Positions 1 through 10,329 are shown, counted from the first letter of the stretch. The stretch is 64,000 bases of DNA from Bacteroidetes bacterium 43-16 (GCA_001897525.1 MKTB01000010.1:152794-216793), one strand, 5' to 3'. Numbers and translations: made by a program. The notes: generated by a model from the sequence alone, not told the origin.

Positions 1-1975
1 GCAGCAAATTATTCTGTGCAATGCCGGTTGAAGTATCGGTCAGCTCAACAGGGATGCTGATGGAATCATGCAGACATTGATTCTTAAAATAAAGCTTTGC
101 CGGGTAGACACCGTATTGCGCATAAGTATGTACCGGGCTATGATCATTACTGGTATTTCCGTCCCCGAAATCCCAGTACAGGCTATCTACATGGGTTAAG
201 TTCTGGAAAGAGAAGCTAACCGTTTTCCCGTTTTTCACGGTTTGAATGCCGCTAACCACCGGTTGCTGTGTGGCTAAATGACCCACATAGATACTGCTGA
301 AATGATAGCAGCCATAAGGAGACATCATACTACACTCATAAGTTCCCGGTTGCGTCACCACAATGGTTGCATCCTGGCTGCCGCTGCCCCAGGTATAGCT
401 ATAGCCGGGATGATAAGTACCTAAGACAAGACTATCGCCCGGGCAGATGGCGGTATCTGCTCCCAGGGAAAAGGCAATGGCGGTATCTGCCGTAACCTGT
501 ATGGTATCGGAGAAAGAGCAGCCAAATGCATTGTTGATCTTCAGGTGATAGGTTCCTTCCTGGCTTGCAGAGATCAGGTAATCTGTGCTGCCATTGCTCC
601 ATTGATACAGGTGGTTGCTATAGTTGGGTCCCGGGGAAAGGGGTCTTAATGTCACCGGGCCGCCCCAGGGAGCGCAAAAGCCGGTATCATTGCCTAAGGA
701 AAAAACAGGTTTAGGCATATAATTGACGGCTAAAGAGGCCGATACCGTACACATACTGCCGTTGCTGATCTCCACACTGTAGATCCCTGATGTATTCACA
801 GTAATTTGCTGGCCGGTACTACCGTTAGACCATTGATAGGTAGCGCCCGGGTTCTGTGCATTTAAGCTCAGCACCTCGCCTTCGCATGGAGCAAGCACCC
901 CGGCAAAGGGCAACACAGGGGCAGCCAAAAACTGGATATTGATGGTATCTCTGGCTGACTGATTGGTGACCGGATCGGTTACCTCCACCCAATACTGGCC
1001 GGACTGAGTCACGTCTAATTCCTGGCTGGTATCACTGGTGCTCCAAAGGTATTTTGCACCGGGATTACCGGCATCCAGGGTAAACACATTGACTCCACAA
1101 ATGCTGGTATCCCTGGGCAGTGATACCGCCGGGCCTGTTGCAGGGCCGCAAATACCCGGCATCAACTGGCATATGTCAAAACGCCATATATTCCTGAAGC
1201 TTCTGTAGCTCTCTGTGGTAGTACCCCCTATCATATAAAGTTTATCCCTGAACACCCAGAGCCTCGGATTATGTGCTCCGTAGGAGCCTGAAGGAACGGG
1301 AGCCGTAGTGAAAGTATAAGGTCCGTCCGGGAAGTTAAGCGGGGCGGTATTATCAGCAGAACCCTCTACAAAAGTCCAGTTATTGGTGGCCGGGTTATAA
1401 GACCAGATATTATTTTTACTCCCTCCGCAGGAGCCGCACTGACCGCGGCCATAACCTCCAAACAAGATCAGGCGGCCATTAAAGACCGTTGCCCCGGCCT
1501 CGCCAATCCCGCCTGGCCGGTTATTAGGATTTTCTACTCCTTTAACCCCATAGGAAGCATAAGTGTAGCCATCATATTCATTCGTGTTGATATAGCCTTT
1601 TAATAAGGTCCAGATATTGGTAGCGATATCATAAGCCCACATTTCATTCAGCAGGTTATTGTCCGATGTGCTGCCCGGGGACCTGCCCCGCCCGGAGAAG
1701 GTATAGAGTTTACCCCCAAGTACCCAGCAGGGAGCCGAAAGCCGGGCATCAGGCCTTGTGCTTGCCGTACCGACACCTATGGTCCCGAAAACGCTATTCT
1801 GGTTGATCAATTTATTGCCATGCAGCCATCTCCATTGCCCGATCTGCAGATCATATTCCCAGAGATCATTTAAAACGCCGAACTGGCCTGTTTCATTATA
1901 GCCCTTACCACCCATGAGGTAGAACTTGCCGTTAGCGGTCCAGGTAAGTGGATTAGAACGTGCACCGGGTACATT
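1..1975 (-). pseudogene. Continuation of the kelch protein in the -1 frame: last kelch repeats, Ig-like repeats and a PKD domain; runs off the window
   Basis: Reading the minus strand from about 1970 in the shifted frame gives PGARSNPLTWTANGKFYLMG, which is exactly the expected next kelch blade. The frame stays open to base 1. It encodes about three more kelch blades (to about 1180), then FDICQLMPGICG. Several 80-90 residue Ig-like repeats follow, with motifs such as YQWSNGSTGQQ and YLWSTSDTSQE. A PKD domain then appears near 90-180 (YWDFGDGNTSNDHSPVHTY). The likely lesion is one A missing in the minus-strand CAAATG (plus 1974-1976); CAAAATG would restore AQNVPGAR. The C-terminus, where a T9SS sorting domain would be expected in this phylum, lies outside the window. 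Confidence 0.8.
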
Positions 1976-3915
1976 TGTGCCGCAAAAACGCCCTGCTGGC
2001 CATAAACCCCTACTCCATTGTTGAAGTTAGGGCCTTTGATCCATCGCCATTGCCGGGTAGCCGGGTTAAATTCCCAAAGATCATTTTTCAAGCTGTCGAT
2101 CATGCTCCAGTCATCACTCTTCACCTTTATTCCGCCAAACAGGTAGAGCTTATGATCAAGTGTCCAGGTAGCCACTCCATCTCTTCTGCCGGGTGTCAGG
2201 GAATCTCCATAGGTATTCAGGGTGCCATAAACGGCCGCACGATCTGTGTGTTCCGGGTTCAAGGCTAATGGATATCCTTTAGACTCCTCTTTGACCAATG
2301 ACCATTTATTGGTATAGTTATTATACCTCCATACCGCATCTCCACTGCGGGTATCAAAAAAGGACTCGTACCATACAGAAAGTTCTGTTCCGGCTTTCGG
2401 TAAGCTATCAGATACTTTTCCCATTACACCGAAGAGGTACATGAAACTATCAGTCTGCCAGTTTGCATAATCATTGGACAGGGCCGGGAGATTGAACTTA
2501 TTTTCTGTACCCGTCTCCAGGGCTACGTGACTCAATGTGGCATTGGGCTTGCCCTTTACCCAGGTAAAGTTATTGGTAGTGACATTGTATTTCCAGAGGT
2601 CCGTCTGTACCCCCCTTCTACCATTAGCACCTAAACCCATACCGCCTGCGAGGAACACTTCATTACCGCTTTTCCAATGCATCAAAACGGATCTGCCTCC
2701 GGGCAGGTTACCCGGGCTTTCCACGCCCTGAACGCCATATTTTCCATATTGGTTAATCGCCGCATTTCCTTTTATATAGCGCCATTGGCTGATGGCGGTA
2801 TCAAATTCCCATATCTCATTATGGTCAAAATTCCAATAGGTAACAGAGTTGTGGTATTTTGTATTACCTCCGAAAATATACATTTTACCGTTTGCACTCC
2901 AGCCTACACTCCCGGTTCTTCTGCCCGGGCTATTGCTGGCATGATAGACGTGCTGCATCCCGTAGCGCGGGTTATCATAATAAAAAGGAACGGGGGTATT
3001 GCTCATCGTCACCACATCTGTCCCGGATTTTATGCACCAGTTATTGGTATTCATATTATATCGCCATACCTGGTCGTTCCTGTTATAGATAAAGACATGA
3101 TCATCGTATACACCCAGCAGGATCTGGCTCGCAGTATTGGGCCGGTTTGCTGCATCTTCTACGCCGGGAGTGCCCGGTATTTCATTCCAGTTATTCTGCC
3201 CACCCTTTATCCAGGTCCATTCACCGGTATTCAAATTATATTTCCAGATATCATTACTGGCTTCATTTCCCATATTTGTAGCGCCGCCAAATAAATACAG
3301 GAAGTTACCTTTAACCCAGGTACAGGCATCAACCCTGGGGCCGGGATAGGCGGTAGTTGAAGGCACATTTAACTGCTCATATAAGGGGCTATACACTGCA
3401 TTAGGTACCATCTTGATGCACATCCAGTTTTTGGTCTGCATATTAAAGCGCCAGAAACTGCCATCATACAGGTAAAAATAATCGCCTACCAGCCAGCCAC
3501 TGCCTTCACGGCCCGGCTTAGGCCTTACCTCTGCGCTTTCTACACCTACAGTTCCATAATTTACGGGATCGGTACTCACTGCGCCCGGCTTTATCCAGGT
3601 CCAGCTATTGCTTACGGGGTTATATTTCCAGATATTATTAAAGTGATAGTAAGCATTGGAAGCACCGGTAGAGGAGCCTTCCGGATCATTGAATCCATAG
3701 CCGCCATACATATAAAATTCGCCGCCATAGGTCCAGGTGGCCACCGGCCTTCTAAACCCTGGATGGGCCAGGGTATGCTCCTGGTTGAGTGTGGCCCGCA
3801 AAGGTACAGCAGGATGATAGCCTACTCCTTTCATAAACTGCCAGTTGGTTTGACCGGAAGTATGGAGGGTGGTAAGCGATAATAAGATCAGAGAAAAATA
3901 CAACCTGAGATTCAT
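1870..3915 (-). CDS. Secreted kelch-repeat protein, N-terminal part up to a frameshift
   Basis: Large exported beta-propeller protein. Translation from the ATG at 3915 gives a signal peptide (MNLRLYFSLILLSLTT..., cleavage probably after TSGQ). Many kelch-type repeats follow, with a recurring pattern such as NDIWKYNLNTGEWTWIKG, and RRTGSVGWSANGKMYIFGG-like strands. An upstream ATG at 3999 would put 28 residues before the signal peptide and is unlikely. The reading frame leaves the kelch pattern at about 1975 and stops at 1870 after about 35 unrelated residues. The kelch frame resumes without a break in the -1 frame (see the next entry). Function is unknown; kelch propellers usually mediate binding. 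Seen: signal peptide, repeats, frame break. Inferred: one long gene with a single-base deletion. Confidence 0.85.
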   Translation of the reverse strand: MNLRLYFSLILLSLTTLHTSGQTNWQFMKGVGYHPAVPLRATLNQEHTLAHPGFRRPVATWTYGGEFYMYGGYGFNDPEGSSTGASNAYYHFNNIWKYNPVSNSWTWIKPGAVSTDPVNYGTVGVESAEVRPKPGREGSGWLVGDYFYLYDGSFWRFNMQTKNWMCIKMVPNAVYSPLYEQLNVPSTTAYPGPRVDACTWVKGNFLYLFGGATNMGNEASNDIWKYNLNTGEWTWIKGGQNNWNEIPGTPGVEDAANRPNTASQILLGVYDDHVFIYNRNDQVWRYNMNTNNWCIKSGTDVVTMSNTPVPFYYDNPRYGMQHVYHASNSPGRRTGSVGWSANGKMYIFGGNTKYHNSVTYWNFDHNEIWEFDTAISQWRYIKGNAAINQYGKYGVQGVESPGNLPGGRSVLMHWKSGNEVFLAGGMGLGANGRRGVQTDLWKYNVTTNNFTWVKGKPNATLSHVALETGTENKFNLPALSNDYANWQTDSFMYLFGVMGKVSDSLPKAGTELSVWYESFFDTRSGDAVWRYNNYTNKWSLVKEESKGYPLALNPEHTDRAAVYGTLNTYGDSLTPGRRDGVATWTLDHKLYLFGGIKVKSDDWSMIDSLKNDLWEFNPATRQWRWIKGPNFNNGVGVYGQQGVFAAQMYPVHVLIHLPGPLTASSTSWVVRAIMKQASSAF

Positions 3916-4283
3916 ATTAAGGATTTTTTGGCGCGCTAAATTAACATTTTTATAAGACTTCACCCATATTCCTGCTATTAACATAAAACTAATCCACATC
4001 TATAAGATCGATGATGGAAACTTATTTACGCATTCTTATTGCATATTGTTACTCATTCCGGGCATAGCACAGTACTCTGCAGCAAAAAACAAATATTGCT
4101 TAGACCAGATACAATAAAAATCAGCCCCGGGGAAATAGGTTATACAGGATCTTAAGATTACTCAATATGAGGAAAGTACCCGGTAAAAAGGTGGCAGAAT
4201 ATGCAGTAAACTGTTCCTGTTTAATGGAACACATTTTGCTATATTTCAAAACGTATCATTACGCTAACCTAAAGGATCATTTT
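3916..4283. other. Divergent intergenic region between the kelch gene and ku
   Basis: About 370 bases separate the two divergently read genes. No convincing TAnnTTTG promoter box or hairpin was found. The open frame reaching back to 4167 ahead of ku has no family similarity, so it is treated as untranslated. Confidence 0.4.
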
Positions 4284-5087
4284 ATGAGAGCAATATGGAC
4301 AGGGGCCATTGGCTTCGGACTGGTGAACATACCTATAAAAATATATACCGCTACGGATACAGGACACATTGATCTTGATATGCTGGATAGCCGCGATCAC
4401 GCCAATATTAACTTCAAAAGGGTAAATGCCAAGACGGGTAAGGAGGTAGCCTGGGAAGATATCGTAAAAGGCTTCCTGAAGAACGACCGCTACATTATAC
4501 TCGAAGAGGAAGATTTCGAATCTGCCCTTCCTGAAAAATCTAAAATATTATCTATCGACAGTTTTGTAAAAGAGCAGGAAATTGACAGTATTTATTTTGA
4601 AAATCCTTATTTCCTGGAACCTCAGAAAGGTGGTGAAGCGGCTTACAGCCTGCTCTTGCGCTCGCTGATGCAAACCAAAATGGTTGCCGTAGGCACTTTT
4701 GTATTGCGGCAGACGGAGGCATTGTGCCTCGTAAGGGTATATGACGATAACATCCTGCTACTGCACCGGCTGCGCTTCCATGAAGAGATCAGAAGCTATA
4801 AAGATCTGAAAATACCTGCGCATAAAGCACCCAAACCTGCCGAACTGAAAATGGCTAAAACCCTGATCAAAGAATACACAGCTTCTTTTGATCCTGCTGC
4901 TTATAAGAATAATTACCAGAAAGCGCTTATGCGCATCATTAACCAAAAATCAAAAGGTAAACAGGTAAGCAGGAAAGCTGCTCCGGTTAATGATACTAAA
5001 GTTACCGACCTGATGGCGCAATTGAAAGCAAGCCTGAATAAGCCCAAAGCAAGCCTGGCTAAAACTAAAAGAAAAACCAAAGCCTGA
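4284..5087 (+). CDS. ku: Non-homologous end joining protein Ku
   Basis: Bacterial Ku binds double-strand DNA ends as a homodimer and recruits LigD. The product begins with the canonical MRAIWTGAIGFGLVNIPIKI and continues through the Ku core beta-barrel, with family landmarks such as VNAKTGKEVAWEDIVKGF. It ends in a Lys-rich tail (KPKASLAKTKRKTKA), typical of bacterial Ku C-termini. The ATG at 4284 was chosen because family members start at MRAIW; the frame is open back to 4167, but those 39 extra residues are unlike Ku. Length is 267 aa, normal for the family. The stop lies 5 bases before ligD, so the two are almost certainly co-transcribed and translationally close. Confidence 0.95.
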   Translation: MRAIWTGAIGFGLVNIPIKIYTATDTGHIDLDMLDSRDHANINFKRVNAKTGKEVAWEDIVKGFLKNDRYIILEEEDFESALPEKSKILSIDSFVKEQEIDSIYFENPYFLEPQKGGEAAYSLLLRSLMQTKMVAVGTFVLRQTEALCLVRVYDDNILLLHRLRFHEEIRSYKDLKIPAHKAPKPAELKMAKTLIKEYTASFDPAAYKNNYQKALMRIINQKSKGKQVSRKAAPVNDTKVTDLMAQLKASLNKPKASLAKTKRKTKA

Positions 5088-5092
5088 GTACT

Positions 5093-7543
5093 ATGCCTTT
5101 AAAAGAATACAGAAAAAAGAGGGATTTTAAATCTACTACAGAGCCGGAAGCTGCAATGAGCTCCCGGAAGGGAGCACCCGTCTTTGTCGTGCAAAGGCAT
5201 GCAGCGCGTAAGTTGCATTACGATTTCCGGCTGGAATTGAATGGGGTACTCAAAAGTTGGGCGGTGCCCAAAGGCCCTTCCCTGGATCCTGATGATAAAC
5301 GGCTGGCCGTAATGGTAGAAGATCACCCTTTTGAGTACAAAGATTTTGAAGGTACCATACCTGCGGGTAATTATGGTGCAGGAAGCGTGGACATATGGGA
5401 TAAGGGCACTTACGAGATGCTCAGTCCGGATACGGGCAAGGAAACCCAAGATGGTATAAAAGGTGATTCCTTAAGCTTCAGATTAAAAGGCAAAAAACTG
5501 AAAGGAGTATTTACGCTGGTAAAGATGAAAGGGAAAGGTGACAAAAACTGGTTACTGATTAAAAAAGAAGACCGGTATAGTCAACAGCCCTATGATGCGG
5601 AAGCTCATCGCTCCGGGAAAGACGCTATCAAACCGGCAAAGCCGCTAAAAGCAACGAAAGAGGAGCGAAAGAAAAAAGCAGCCCCGCAAACGGCTTCGGC
5701 TCTTATACGCCCCATGCTGGCGCAAACGGGGCAGGCGGCCTTTGACAGTAAAGATTGGATCTTTGAAGTGAAATGGGACGGATACCGGGCCATTGCCGAT
5801 CTGCGCAACAAAGCGGTACGTTTATATTCCAGGAATGGACTGGCTTTTGAACGTAAATATCCTGCTATAGTAAAAGCTTTAAAGGAGCAGGAGCATGAGA
5901 TGGTGTTGGACGGAGAACTGGTGGCCCTGGACAAAAAAGGCAATGTGCAATTTAACCTGCTGCAGCATTATGAACCAGAGCAGGATACCCGTCTTCTTTA
6001 CCAGGTCTTTGACCTCTTATGGTTGAATGGCCATAGTACAGAAAAACTTTCTTTGCTGGAACGGAAAGAATTATTGCAGGCAGCATTGCAAGAAAATGAT
6101 TTCATCCGGAATACTCCTTTTATAAATAGCACCGGTAAAGATTTGTTTCATACCATAAGTAAAGATGGAAAAGAAGGTATTATTGCCAAGAAAGCAGAGA
6201 GTAGGTACCATCAACATACGCGATCTGCCGAATGGCTAAAAATAAAAACAAATAATACTGATGAGGTAATAGTTTGCGGGTTCACCTTGTCTAAAGCCAT
6301 ACATGAGCCCTTCGGTGCTTTGATCCTGGGACGCTATGAAGATAACCATTTAGTGTATGCAGGCCATTGCGGCACTGGATTTACTCAAAAGACCAAACAC
6401 GCTTTAATGGAACAAATGCAGTCGCTGATCAGGAAAAAGTGTCCTTTTGAACAAGTACCGGTAACAAATATGCCTGCAACCTGGCTCAAGCCGGAAAGAG
6501 TAGCTGAAATCAGGTATAGCGAAATAACCGCTCATGGTGTGTACCGACATCCGGTATTCCTTCACCTGAGAGCAGACAAAAATCCCGGGGATTTAAACAA
6601 TGAATCCATGAATAAAAAAGCATCCTCAAAAGCAGCGCTGAACCTGAGTTTAAACAGGAAACAAATCCAGATCAGCAATCCGGACAAATTATATTTTCCA
6701 AAGGAGCAGCTCAGTAAAGAAGATATAGTCATGTATTATCAGCGAATGGCAGCTTATATACTCCCCTATCTTAAAGACCGGCCGCTCTCCCTGCATCGCT
6801 TCCCAGAAGGCATTACTGAAGCTGGTTTTTTCCAGAAGGATGCGGGACAGGAAGCTCCGGACTGGGTGAAATCATACAGCGTCTACGCAGAGTCGGCAGA
6901 TAAGGATATTAATTACATTATTTGTAATAATAAGGCGACTATGGCTTATCTCAACAACCTGGGCTGTATTGATTTTAATCCCTGGAATAGCCGCACCAAA
7001 GACCTGCACTTACCCGATTACCTGGTACTGGACCTTGATCCTTCTGCAAAAAACGATTTTGATGATGTTGTAGAAGTTGCTTTACAGATCAAAGCCATCT
7101 TGGATGATGCGGGTATTGACGGGTATTGTAAAACATCGGGGGCCAGCGGAATGCATATTTACCTGCCGCTGAGGCGAAAATATGATTACGGTCAGGCAAA
7201 AGATTTTGCCCATATGTTGATGAAGAAAACGGCCGAGGCATTACCAGGATTATGCACGCTGGAACGAAATTTACAAAGCAGAGCAAAAAACAAAGTATAT
7301 CTGGACTATTTACAAAACAGGTTTGGCCAGACATTGGCCAGTGCATATAGCTTAAGGCCCAAAGCCGGTGCTGCCATTTCTACACCTTTAGATTGGGAAG
7401 AGATTAAAAAAGGAATCAAGCCCGGGGATTTCAACATAAACAATATAGAAGCACGTGTAAGGGCAAAAGGAGACCTGTTTGCAGCCGTTCTAGGCAAAGG
7501 AATAGATATGCTACGGGCACTTTCCCGGCTTGAAACTTCATGA
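5093..7543 (+). CDS. ligD: Multidomain DNA ligase D (phosphoesterase-ligase-polymerase)
   Basis: ATP-dependent NHEJ ligase with end-processing activities; partner of the Ku gene just upstream. Domain order is 3'-phosphoesterase (about residues 1-175, with RHAARKLHYDFRLELNG and the PAGNYGAGSV loop), then the ligase (about 205-500, nucleotidyl-lysine motif FEVKWDGYR around residue 226, followed by VLDGELVALD), and finally the primase/polymerase domain (about 525-816, with LDLDPS and a HIYLPLR motif). All three domains look complete. 816 aa is within the usual range. The PE-Lig-Pol order differs from the mycobacterial Pol-PE-Lig order. Five bases separate it from ku. Confidence 0.95.
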   Translation: MPLKEYRKKRDFKSTTEPEAAMSSRKGAPVFVVQRHAARKLHYDFRLELNGVLKSWAVPKGPSLDPDDKRLAVMVEDHPFEYKDFEGTIPAGNYGAGSVDIWDKGTYEMLSPDTGKETQDGIKGDSLSFRLKGKKLKGVFTLVKMKGKGDKNWLLIKKEDRYSQQPYDAEAHRSGKDAIKPAKPLKATKEERKKKAAPQTASALIRPMLAQTGQAAFDSKDWIFEVKWDGYRAIADLRNKAVRLYSRNGLAFERKYPAIVKALKEQEHEMVLDGELVALDKKGNVQFNLLQHYEPEQDTRLLYQVFDLLWLNGHSTEKLSLLERKELLQAALQENDFIRNTPFINSTGKDLFHTISKDGKEGIIAKKAESRYHQHTRSAEWLKIKTNNTDEVIVCGFTLSKAIHEPFGALILGRYEDNHLVYAGHCGTGFTQKTKHALMEQMQSLIRKKCPFEQVPVTNMPATWLKPERVAEIRYSEITAHGVYRHPVFLHLRADKNPGDLNNESMNKKASSKAALNLSLNRKQIQISNPDKLYFPKEQLSKEDIVMYYQRMAAYILPYLKDRPLSLHRFPEGITEAGFFQKDAGQEAPDWVKSYSVYAESADKDINYIICNNKATMAYLNNLGCIDFNPWNSRTKDLHLPDYLVLDLDPSAKNDFDDVVEVALQIKAILDDAGIDGYCKTSGASGMHIYLPLRRKYDYGQAKDFAHMLMKKTAEALPGLCTLERNLQSRAKNKVYLDYLQNRFGQTLASAYSLRPKAGAAISTPLDWEEIKKGIKPGDFNINNIEARVRAKGDLFAAVLGKGIDMLRALSRLETS

Positions 7544-7572
7544 ATTTATCCACTTTTTAAACTTTATATTTT

Positions 7573-7743
7573 ATGAGAATTATTTTATGGTTTCTGGCGA
7601 TCGTCTGTATTATACTGTGGGTGCTTGGCCTTGCCGGTTACGGTATTGCAGTAGCATTGGGCAACCTGATGCATTTCCTGATCTTACTGGCTATCGTTTT
7701 GATCGTAATCAATGTGCTCACCGGCAGAAGGGCAAGAGAATAA
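7573..7743 (+). CDS. Small two-helix membrane protein, lmo0937-type
   Basis: A 56-residue hydrophobic protein starting MRIILWFLAIVCIILWVLG and ending INVLTGRRARE, with two transmembrane helices separated by a short Gly-containing turn. The pattern and size match the lmo0937 family of small membrane proteins, whose role is unknown and which is often near stress or envelope genes. It lies 29 bases after ligD on the same strand and could be read through from it, or be independent. A longer overlapping frame (7530-7841) has no such pattern. Confidence 0.7.
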   Translation: MRIILWFLAIVCIILWVLGLAGYGIAVALGNLMHFLILLAIVLIVINVLTGRRARE

Positions 7744-7876
7744 ATAATACCCTTAATTTAACACCGGGCATTGATCTTGCCTATTTAATAAGGGTAGATC
7801 CTAAAAATATAATAGGTAGCACGATCTCTCTTCTTTTATAAAGATTGAAATAATCTGATTCACTAAAATTAATATT

Positions 7877-8329
7877 ATGATGAACTCAATGATACCAAAG
7901 TTGCTTCTCTTTGCCTGTTTATCGCTTTGCGGCTGCCAGGACAATCCTGCAGCTGATCAGGAGCCGGAAGCCAGCGGGCAAAAAGATAAACGTAGCATCG
8001 CTATGCCAGTAAGCGCACCGGAACTATGCGGTGATTTCGGTACTAATGTAGGCATGGCAATAACCAAGTATAAGGACAGCAAGCTTACACTATCCGGGAA
8101 AGTAGCGCAGACAGAAGTATTACCTGTTGATAATAATTGCCATCACATCATTATGATGTGCCAGACACCTGATGGCCGTGATACAGGATCTGTAACTATT
8201 CTCATCAAACGTTGCATGAGGGATGAAGTGAAGGCCGATACTATTGTGCCGGGCAAGTACATCAGCATTCCCTGCAGGTTTATTGAATATAGCGACCATG
8301 TAGTCCGGCTGGAAGAGATCTCAGCTTAA
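7877..8329 (+). CDS. OB-fold (tRNA_anti-like) lipoprotein, copy 1
   Basis: Exported lipoprotein of about 150 aa with a lipobox at LSLCGC (Cys about residue 20). The acidic, low-complexity linker leads into a compact domain: ELCGDFGTNVGMAITKYKD, LTLSGKV, CHHIIMMCQ, PGKYISIPCRF. The strand pattern resembles the small OB-fold (tRNA_anti-like) lipoproteins common in Bacteroidota; function is unknown. A clear paralogue lies at 16557-17015 with the same motifs. The start could be either Met of MM; both give the same signal sequence. Confidence 0.75.
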   Translation: MMNSMIPKLLLFACLSLCGCQDNPAADQEPEASGQKDKRSIAMPVSAPELCGDFGTNVGMAITKYKDSKLTLSGKVAQTEVLPVDNNCHHIIMMCQTPDGRDTGSVTILIKRCMRDEVKADTIVPGKYISIPCRFIEYSDHVVRLEEISA

Positions 8330-8411
8330 GAGATCGTGCGCGCTGCATTCAAACTAAAATTCAATTCAATCTTGATCCAGGCGGATGCGTAGCATACTGA
8401 CGTATCCGCTT

Positions 8412-9143
8412 TTACCGGCCTTCTACCAATTGCTGCATTTCCCGGCTATTGCGCAAAGCAGCATTCCCCCAGGTATTATTGAAATAAATGAATGCCGCCT
8501 GCCCTTCATTGCCTATCTCCTCTAATACTCTTTGCAGGAATTCGGGTTCATAAGCCGATTTGTATAAAACAGGCTTACCATGAAAGCGGTAATACACCAG
8601 TTCATGATTTTGAACTGCCACCTCCGGGATATTACCGGGGTAACTCTGCCCGCAAAAAATGATCTTATGATGGCTTAGACGATCATACACTTCCTGCTGC
8701 CACCAGCTGATGTGCCGGAACTCCAATACATTATTCAGCCTGTCGTCCAGTTGTGCACAGATCAGGTCCAGCCGCTCAGGTGTATAAGTAAAGGATGGAG
8801 GGAGCTGGAATAAAACAGTGCCCAGCTTTTCCTGTAAACCAGAAAGGAGTAGTTCATAAAAGGCCCTTATCTCGTCCTTTTCTATATCAAAACGCTTGAG
8901 ATGTGTGATCAGCCTTGGCGCTTTCATGGAGAAAAGGAATTCCGGTGGGCTTTCCATATACCATTTCTGCAGGCTTGCAGCGGAAGGTTTGCGGTAAAAG
9001 CTGGAATTGATCTCAATAGTATTAAAATGCCGGCAATAGAATTTAAACCAGTCTTTAGGGCTTAACCCCGCAGGATAAAAGAGCTCTTTCCATTCTTTAT
9101 AATAAAACCCGGAACACCCTATATAGTATTTCATAGTAGTCAT
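8412..9143 (-). CDS. DUF72 (YecE-like) TIM-barrel protein
   Basis: DUF72 proteins adopt a TIM-barrel fold of unknown enzymatic role. The start MKYYIGCSGFYYKEWKELFYP is the family signature (YYIGTSGW-YxxW type). Further family stretches are FKFYCRHFNTIEINSSFYR, FSMKAPRLITH, VLEFRHISWW and the C-terminal IYFNNTWGNAALRN. The 243 aa are full length. Translation may begin at 9143 or at the second Met (9134), which fits the family start better. It follows the KTSC gene by 9 bases and probably forms a two-gene operon with it. Confidence 0.9.
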   Translation of the reverse strand: MTTMKYYIGCSGFYYKEWKELFYPAGLSPKDWFKFYCRHFNTIEINSSFYRKPSAASLQKWYMESPPEFLFSMKAPRLITHLKRFDIEKDEIRAFYELLLSGLQEKLGTVLFQLPPSFTYTPERLDLICAQLDDRLNNVLEFRHISWWQQEVYDRLSHHKIIFCGQSYPGNIPEVAVQNHELVYYRFHGKPVLYKSAYEPEFLQRVLEEIGNEGQAAFIYFNNTWGNAALRNSREMQQLVEGR

Positions 9144-9152
9144 TTTATGATG

Positions 9153-9353
9153 CTATTTGATGCATTTCTTAAAAGGAAATTTTGGCTTAATGTACTTATT
9201 GAAGAAACTTCCTTTGCTACGGGCTTGAATGAACTGTTCAAATACCTGTAGAGGAAGGTCTTTATACAGGTAAACCGCACCGGAAACAAAGGTAATCTGC
9301 AATTGCTCCAATACTTCATTATAATGATATTTCAGAATAACAGAAGAAGGCAT
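9153..9353 (-). CDS. KTSC domain protein
   Basis: Small protein (66 aa from the ATG at 9353) made almost entirely of one KTSC domain: SSVILKYHYNEVLEQLQITF, GAVYLYKDLP, FIQARSKGSFFNKYIK. The domain is named after the conserved K-T-S-C-like run, here SKGSFFN. The longer frame to 9413 adds 20 residues with no family match, so MPSSVI is preferred. The function of KTSC proteins is not established. Transcribed ahead of the DUF72 gene. Confidence 0.8.
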   Translation of the reverse strand: MPSSVILKYHYNEVLEQLQITFVSGAVYLYKDLPLQVFEQFIQARSKGSFFNKYIKPKFPFKKCIK

Positions 9354-9600
9354 ATCTATAATCAATGGCACTGCTTTAGGGATGCATGCAGTAGCCTCAA
9401 TAAGAAAGTACAAATATGTTGCCAGCAGATCAGCAATTTATCGTGAAAGCCTTATTCCCCAAAAGGAGGAAACAAAAACCACCTTGCCCTTGCACTTTGT
9501 GGAATTGTACAGTAGTAAATGAGTTATCACTACTTCACTGTACTGGCACGTATATTGTTTCTTGAACCCTCATATACTCACATTCTAATTAATAAGCTCT

Positions 9601-10329
9601 ATGCCTGAAGGTCCATCTATTGTCCTGCTTAAAGAAGAAGCACAGATTTTTGAAGGAAGAAAAATATTGCAGGTATCCGGTAACAGTAAAGAAGCGATAC
9701 AAAGGCTACAGGGAGTAACCATCAAGTCTTTTAAGACCTGGGGCAAACATTTCCTTATCTGTTGCCCTGATTTTACCCTGCGGATACACCTGATGTTGTT
9801 CGGCTCTTATCTCATCAATGAAACAAAGGCTGCATCACCAAGATTAAGTCTGACATTTAATAACGGATACATTAATTTTTACACCTGTTCCCTCAAATTC
9901 ATTGAAGGGGATCTTAATGCGGTATATGACTGGAGTGCAGATATTATGCATAAAGCCTGGAATGAAAAAAATGCCCTTGCCAAACTAAAAGCCAGGCCCG
10001 GATCTTTACTATGTGACGTATTACTGGACCAGGATATTTTTGCAGGTTCCGGGAATATTATCAAAAACGAAGTCATGTACCGGCTTCAGCTGCATCCGCT
10101 GAATACCATCTCAGAGCTGCCGCAAAAAGCATTAGCGCAACTGGTCAAGGCCACACCGGAGTATGCCTTTGATTTCCTGCGCTGGAAGAAAGCAGGCTCC
10201 CTTAAAAAGCATTGGCTGGCCCATACACAGTCTACCTGTAGCAGGTGTGACCTGCCTATGCAGAAAGCATACCTGGGCAAAACAAAACGAAGAACATATT
10301 ATTGCGATAACTGCCAGAAATTATACTAA
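9601..10329 (+). CDS. Fpg/Nei-family DNA glycosylase (endonuclease VIII-like)
   Basis: Base-excision repair glycosylase/AP lyase. The N-terminal MPEGPSIV retains the Pro (nucleophile after Met removal) and Glu of the family. The helix-two-turn-helix region contains the family motif LLDQDIFAGSGNIIKNEVMYR. A C-terminal Cys4 zinc finger is present (CSRCDLPMQK ... RRTYYCDNCQKLY). PEGP and the overall layout favour Nei, which removes oxidised pyrimidines, over Fpg. The exact substrate cannot be fixed from sequence alone. Divergent from the KTSC/DUF72 pair. Confidence 0.9.
   Translation: MPEGPSIVLLKEEAQIFEGRKILQVSGNSKEAIQRLQGVTIKSFKTWGKHFLICCPDFTLRIHLMLFGSYLINETKAASPRLSLTFNNGYINFYTCSLKFIEGDLNAVYDWSADIMHKAWNEKNALAKLKARPGSLLCDVLLDQDIFAGSGNIIKNEVMYRLQLHPLNTISELPQKALAQLVKATPEYAFDFLRWKKAGSLKKHWLAHTQSTCSRCDLPMQKAYLGKTKRRTYYCDNCQKLY

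Noticed and set aside
4167-4283. N-terminal extension of Ku
   Set aside because: The family starts at MRAIW (4284); the extra residues have no similarity.
7530-7841. Longer frame overlapping the small membrane gene
   Set aside because: The 56-aa frame at 7573 gives a clean two-helix lmo0937-type protein; the long frame does not.
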